A DNA stretch of 64,000 bases, from positions 482,115 to 546,114 of the forward strand of contig NZ_VTOL01000004.1 of the NCBI RefSeq assembly GCF_009801115.1, in the 5' to 3' direction. This DNA is from Dyadobacter sp. 3J3 (GTDB lineage Bacteria > Bacteroidota > Bacteroidia > Cytophagales > Spirosomataceae). The notes below the pieces were generated by a model that was not told the origin of the DNA, searched no databases, and worked only from the letters and a program-made list of their open reading frames with translations. Both the position numbers and the translations under genes were made by a program. Every line of letters begins with the position of its first letter. Position 1 is the stretch's first letter. Of this stretch, positions 60,443 through 64,000 are shown one piece after another.

Positions 60443-61999
60443 TTAGATCTTTTTAGTCGTTATTGAAATGACTCCGTGACTGCCTTTTTCACCATAAGCA
60501 TCGATTGCTTTTTGATCTTTAAGCACATTAACGGATTCAATTTTCTTTGCATCAAACTGACTTAACATATTTTGATTTTCGGCAATTTTTCCGTCGATGA
60601 CTAAAAGCGGTTTAGGGCCGGTAATCCTGACATTTACTTTGGTGTTTTTGGGAGATTCTTCAATAACTCTTCCCTCCGTAGTAAGTGTCGATACAGAACC
60701 GTCCTTGTTTTCAAATTTTTTATCAATAAGAGAAGTTTTCTTTTTGTCGTCCAATTGAAAATTAATTGGCAGGTTATATCGCACATTGACAGGAACCCCA
60801 TCCTGCGTAGCAGGTTTCCATTTGGGGAATTTTGACAATACCCGTACAGCTTCTTCATCACAGCCAAATCCAATTCCTTTTAATATTTTTATATCAGATA
60901 CATCTCCAGTTGTGGAGACAACAAAGGAAAGAAAAACTTTGCCTTCAATATTCGCTTTTGTAGCAGCAGCCGGATATTTCATGTGATTACCCATAAATTC
61001 AAACATTGCTACAGTTCCACCTGGAAATTCCGGCTGGTTTTCAACCACGGTATATACCTTTTTTCCAATCAGATTGGGGTCTTGCTGATTTTTCAGGGGT
61101 TCTCTTTTTTCTACTTCTACTTTCTCAGCAGCCACGGGCTCACTTCTTTCCTTACGCTCACAACCTGCAACGAATATTGCCACGGTGGTGATCACGGTTG
61201 CCGCAAGTAGGTAAGTACTCAACAACCATTTCGAACTGCGATTTTTGTAGATCATCTGAATACGGGTTTTGATTTGAGACGGTTTATAGAAATGATTGGT
61301 AAGCGAGGCAACTGGGGCATTTAAGGCATAGGATACCAGAAAAGTCGCATAGTTTTCCCGGTTTGGTGCTTCATAATCCGCAAGGAATTCATGCACTTCC
61401 TGCAATGATTTTTTGTAAAGAATCAGTAGAGGATTGAACCAGAAAATAATTTTCAATAATTCCACGAGCAAAATATCCACACTGTGCCACTGCTGCATAT
61501 GAACCATTTCATGCCGTAAAATAGGATCAAAATGATTTTCATAATCATTCCGGTTAACAACGATCCATTTCATAAAGGAAAAAGAACCGACACGGTTTGA
61601 ATCAATTAAAATGATCTTGCAATCTTCCAGTTCTATTAATTCTCCATCCGAAAGAAAGTAGTTGAGCTGGCGGATATTAATAAATAATTTGAAAGCCATA
61701 AACAACGCTCCCAAAATATAAAACGACCAGATAAAATGAGTCCAGGTGATCAAAGGAAGTTCTTCCGCTGGTGTGGAACTGATCGTAAAATTTGGATTCG
61801 CAACCGAATAGGTTATTGAAATAACGGGAGCAGATTCCGGATAAATGATGAAGGGAAGCGCAAAGGATACCAGCAGAGAACTGATCAGGTAAATGCGGTT
61901 CCAGACAAAAAAGGTTTGATGACTAAGCAGCAACCGGTAACAACCGTAAAAGAGGGTCCAGTATAAGCTTATTTTGGCAACATAAATCAAAATTTCCAT
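60443..61999 (-). CDS. M56 BlaR1-like protein with TonB and plug-like tail, paralogue 3
   Basis: A 518-residue protein. The M56 motif HEMVH lies at 163-167 within LRHEMVHMQQWHSVDILLVE; LQEVHEFLADYEAPNRENYA follows. A helix (TYLLAATVITTVAIFVAGCE) leads to a short charged linker. TonB_C is present (QPEFPGGTVAMFEFMGNHMK, SFVVSTTGDVSDIKILKGIG). The tail is the clearest plug-like segment of the three: PLLVIDGKIAENQNMLSQFD, AKKIESVNVLKDQKAIDAYG and EKGSHGVISITTKKI. It lacks the CarboxypepD_reg domain of the other two. It directly follows blaI by 21 bp. Confidence 0.9.
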   Translation of the reverse strand: MEILIYVAKISLYWTLFYGCYRLLLSHQTFFVWNRIYLISSLLVSFALPFIIYPESAPVISITYSVANPNFTISSTPAEELPLITWTHFIWSFYILGALFMAFKLFINIRQLNYFLSDGELIELEDCKIILIDSNRVGSFSFMKWIVVNRNDYENHFDPILRHEMVHMQQWHSVDILLVELLKIIFWFNPLLILYKKSLQEVHEFLADYEAPNRENYATFLVSYALNAPVASLTNHFYKPSQIKTRIQMIYKNRSSKWLLSTYLLAATVITTVAIFVAGCERKERSEPVAAEKVEVEKREPLKNQQDPNLIGKKVYTVVENQPEFPGGTVAMFEFMGNHMKYPAAATKANIEGKVFLSFVVSTTGDVSDIKILKGIGFGCDEEAVRVLSKFPKWKPATQDGVPVNVRYNLPINFQLDDKKKTSLIDKKFENKDGSVSTLTTEGRVIEESPKNTKVNVRITGPKPLLVIDGKIAENQNMLSQFDAKKIESVNVLKDQKAIDAYGEKGSHGVISITTKKI

Positions 62000-62020
62000 G
62001 GCTAACGGACGATTGATTGT

Positions 62021-62395
62021 TTAAGATTCGCTTTTTTGATCGTTGATCAGTTTCATGATTTCATCCAGATCTTTCGTTTTTAAATCATTGTCTTTCACGA
62101 AAAAGGAAACCAGATTTGGCAGTGAATTATCAAAATAATTTGTCATCAGCTGCTGCATTTCATAGCGCTTATATTCTTCCTCGGTAATCAGCGGAAAGTA
62201 TTCATGTGTTTTGCCATAAGCAGTATACCCGACAACTTCCTTCTTTTCCAGAATACGAATTATGGTTGATACCGTGTTGTAGGCCGGTTTTGGCTCAGGC
62301 ATTTCTGCAAGAATATCTTTTACAAAGGCTTTTTTTAGCTGCCAGAGTATTCGCATAATTTCTTCCTCTGCCCGTGTTAATGTTCGAATTTCCAT
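62021..62395 (-). CDS. BlaI/MecI/CopY-family transcriptional repressor
   Basis: A 124-residue winged-helix repressor: TRAEEEIMRILWQLKKAFVK, DILAEMPEPKPAYNTVSTII with the recognition helix AYNTVSTIIRILEKK, and VVGYTAYGKTHEYFPLITEE, followed by a dimerisation helix. BlaI-type proteins are cleaved or displaced after BlaR1-type M56 sensors detect a signal, which releases their own operon. Three such M56 genes follow in the same operon, spaced 21, 1 and 5 bp. A matching inverted repeat lies 46 bp upstream of the start, so autoregulation is likely. No beta-lactamase gene is present. Confidence 0.93.
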   Translation of the reverse strand: MEIRTLTRAEEEIMRILWQLKKAFVKDILAEMPEPKPAYNTVSTIIRILEKKEVVGYTAYGKTHEYFPLITEEEYKRYEMQQLMTNYFDNSLPNLVSFFVKDNDLKTKDLDEIMKLINDQKSES

Positions 62396-62440
62396 GTTTT
62401 CAATTGTTATGATCGTATTATTTAATAGTGGGTATTCAAA

Positions 62441-62466
62441 TGTAAGACTATCTAATTAGTTTTACA
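62441..62466. promoter_or_regulatory. Candidate BlaI operator
   Basis: TGTAAGACTA (62441-62450) and TAGTTTTACA (62457-62466) form an inverted repeat with one G-T mismatch and 6-bp centre, ending in the TGTA/TACA half-sites expected of BlaI/MecI-type operators. A degenerate AACTA...TTAGTT follows at 62466-62480. The site is 46-71 bp upstream of the blaI start. Confidence 0.65.
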
Positions 62467-62547
62467 ACTATTTTGTTAGTTATTGTTAAAAAAAATAAAA
62501 ACGACAAAATTGGTTCAAGTCGTTTACTTATTTATTGTAAACTAATT

Positions 62548-63174
62548 TTATGCAAATTCAGAACCTTTTTCTTTCAAATATTCTCCAACATTGCAGCTAA
62601 TCCCGTCCAGGATTTCAATCGAAGTATCCCAGTCATACGTTTGCCAATTAGCATCCGCCGTGGCAATCATTACTTTTTTTGATTCTGTTAAAAACCAGAT
62701 TACTTTTTCTGCGCCAAATTCTAAAAGCTTTTTAGTTTTTAAAGAGATGTAAGCATTTTCGGAAAGCTCTCCTTCAAGCGCAATATCAATGTCAACCTCA
62801 ATCGAAATTTTTGGAGGAACGTCAGCGTATTTTTTATTGATTTTTTCTATTTTAAGAATATGGTTATCAAAAATCAATAAATCCCCGGCAAGATTATTTC
62901 CTGTATCAATATGTAAACCTGCTTCATTCGTTAGAATAGTGTATTTGCCGTCATCAATTTGTTTACCGATCCAGATTGTCAGATAAGTAATCAGAAAAGC
63001 CTGCAATGAACTTGAACCCATAATGTCGTCAACATTTTTCGTTTTGGCCAAAACCTCACGGTAACCTTTTCTATACAAAGGTTTGCCGTCAATTATTTCA
63101 TGGATCAAAACGCTGGGTATTTCGGTGTCAATGTTTTTTGTCAAAACCTGAGCCGGTCCTATTGAAGCTATCAT
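62548..63174 (-). CDS. Uma2-like restriction-endonuclease-fold protein, tandem paralogue A
   Basis: A 208-residue protein. It starts MIASIGPAQVLTKNIDTEIP, then VLIHEIIDGKPLYRKGYREV, which replaces the usual Uma2 N-terminus. The nuclease-like core has LLIFDNHILKIEKIN and KISIEVDIDIALEGELSENA, then KTKKLLEFGAEKVIWFLTES. The acidic D, E-V-D and K residues fit a PD-(D/E)XK active site. It is about 70% similar to the next gene, most in the N-terminal VLIHEIIDGKPLYRKGYREV and the KTKKLLEFGAEKVIWFLTES blocks, so recent duplication is likely. Function unknown. Confidence 0.75.
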   Translation of the reverse strand: MIASIGPAQVLTKNIDTEIPSVLIHEIIDGKPLYRKGYREVLAKTKNVDDIMGSSSLQAFLITYLTIWIGKQIDDGKYTILTNEAGLHIDTGNNLAGDLLIFDNHILKIEKINKKYADVPPKISIEVDIDIALEGELSENAYISLKTKKLLEFGAEKVIWFLTESKKVMIATADANWQTYDWDTSIEILDGISCNVGEYLKEKGSEFA

Positions 63175-63186
63175 AATACTTATTTT

Positions 63187-63810
63187 TTATGCAAATTGTG
63201 AACCTTCATTCGTAAGGTATTCACCTACATTACAGATAATTCCGTCAAAAATTTTAACATCCCTATTCCAGTCAAATGTCCGCCATTCGCCCTCAGCCGT
63301 TGCAATCATTACTTTTTTTGATTCGGTCAAAAACCAGATCACTTTTTCTGCACCAAATTCCAGCAGCTTTTTTGTCTTTATAGTAATATAACCCGTTTCT
63401 GTAAATTCTTCGAGCTCGATATCTAAATCAATTTCAATAGAAATCTTTGGCGGAACGTTTGAATAATGTTTGTTGATTTTATCAATAGTAAGAACGTCTT
63501 TGTCGAAAATAAGAATATCTCCGGCAAGATTATTACGTATGTCAAGATGCAATCCTGCTTCGTTGGTCGCAATAATGTATTTGTCTTCATTGACTGTTTT
63601 ATAAAGAATTCTTAGAATATAGTCAATGATAAAAAACTGCAAGGAACTACAACCCATAATATCTTCGATCTTTTTCGTTTTGGCCAAAACCTCACGGTAA
63701 CCTTTTCTATACAAAGGTTTGCCGTCAATTATTTCATGGATCAAAACGCTGGGTATTTCATTGGTAGAAATCTCTGTCGAAATTCTACCCGGACCTGGTG
63801 AAGCTATCAT
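63187..63810 (-). CDS. Uma2-like restriction-endonuclease-fold protein, tandem paralogue B
   Basis: A 207-residue protein if started at ATG 63810 (or two residues more from 63816); the open frame continues upstream to 63966 but that part is not conserved with paralogue A and overlaps the end of another frame. The shared block VLIHEIIDGKPLYRKGYREV is identical to paralogue A, including at DNA level for about 90 bp. The core reads ILIFDKDVLTIDKIN, KISIEIDLDIELEEFTETGY and KTKKLLEFGAEKVIWFLTES. It is 12 bp upstream of paralogue A on the same strand, so the two are cotranscribed. Confidence 0.75.
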   Translation of the reverse strand: MIASPGPGRISTEISTNEIPSVLIHEIIDGKPLYRKGYREVLAKTKKIEDIMGCSSLQFFIIDYILRILYKTVNEDKYIIATNEAGLHLDIRNNLAGDILIFDKDVLTIDKINKHYSNVPPKISIEIDLDIELEEFTETGYITIKTKKLLEFGAEKVIWFLTESKKVMIATAEGEWRTFDWNRDVKIFDGIICNVGEYLTNEGSQFA

Positions 63811-63889
63811 AGTCATTCGATTTGCTATACTCAAATATAAAAATATGCTTTGACAATTCCTTGATTTGCTTAGTAACCTGAGTTCGATT

Positions 63890-64000
63890 TTAAAATAGAG
63901 TAATTTGATTTGTATTACTTGTTTCAAATTTGATGGCAGGCTTTTTGGGAAAGAAACAATAAGCAATCAACCCTGATATCAGGTTGGTTATAAAGTTGCC
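63890..64000 (-). CDS. C-terminal end of a possible small membrane protein (cut by window edge)
   Basis: Reading the minus strand in from the right edge gives 36 codons and a stop at 63892..63890: GNFITNLISGLIAYCFFPKK, PAIKFETSNTNQITLF. The hydrophobic stretch at the start resembles the end of a transmembrane helix. Only a fragment is visible, so coding status is uncertain. Confidence 0.35.
   Translation of the reverse strand, partial: GNFITNLISGLIAYCFFPKKPAIKFETSNTNQITLF

Noticed and set aside
63811..63966. N-terminal extension of Uma2-like paralogue B
   Set aside because: Not conserved with paralogue A, begins before the obvious conserved start, and overlaps the minus-strand gene end at 63890.

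Overview
The window looks like chromosome of a Bacteroidota bacterium, most likely a member of the Cytophagales/Spirosomataceae near Dyadobacter. The evidence is a type IX secretion C-terminal sorting domain, TonB-dependent receptors with carboxypeptidase-regulatory N-terminal domains, many SSC-type lipoproteins, M56/BlaR1-TonB proteins, and promoter -7 elements of the form TAnnTTTG instead of sigma-70 boxes. The genus is an inference. I see no rRNA, tRNA, CRISPR array or phage. Most of the window is ordinary housekeeping and surface-physiology genes, interrupted by small accessory modules and palindromic repeats.

Layout. 1-9.4 kb: a TetR regulator cut by the left edge, a fold-III PLP decarboxylase (probably arginine), a 43-residue lipoprotein, a HAD phosphatase, hemE, a propeller-like lipoprotein, a T9SS-secreted protein and a divergent HicAB-like pair. 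9.4-17.4 kb: a 54-bp-period palindrome array, a TonB receptor under a TPP riboswitch (probably thiamine uptake), a DUF433/DUF5615 toxin-antitoxin pair, a frameshifted double-DUF1801 gene with a decayed fragment of its own 3' end, a truncated DUF4369 protein, a GH18 lipoprotein, and a REP-associated tyrosine transposase (RAYT) flanked by palindromes. 17.4-25.4 kb: ornithine aminotransferase, S41 protease, GlsB-like protein, GH3 synthetase, SbcC. 25.4-33 kb: a membrane protein, a coupled amino-sugar operon (FdtA cupin, DegT aminotransferase, GT2, methyltransferase), an SSS symporter and a GH29 fucosidase.

33-47 kb: a DnaA-box palindrome, a histidine kinase with a Dabb protein, gdh, typA, a DUF4160/DUF2442 pair, an M28 peptidase, a TraB/GumN protein, an isolated nuoN, ffh and an MscS channel. 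47-55 kb: a probable metal-uptake locus (TonB receptor, PepSY protein, two small proteins sharing a CNGKC motif), a Uma2 nuclease-like protein and an ExbB/ExbD pair able to energise TonB receptors. 55-64 kb: a Gfo/Idh/MocA oxidoreductase, a BlaI regulator with three tandem M56-TonB paralogues and a likely BlaI operator, two tandem Uma2 paralogues, and a gene end at the right edge.

Best candidates for something undescribed are the CNGKC/TonB/PepSY locus (48.0-53.1 kb), the triple M56-TonB operon whose last two members end in SusC-plug-like tails (56.5-62.5 kb), the long-HicB/HicA-like pair (8.1-9.4 kb), the two palindrome families (9.4-9.8 and 55.2 kb; 16.3-17.3 kb) and the DnaA-box palindrome (33.3-33.4 kb). 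All calls come from reading the sequence; no database search was run.
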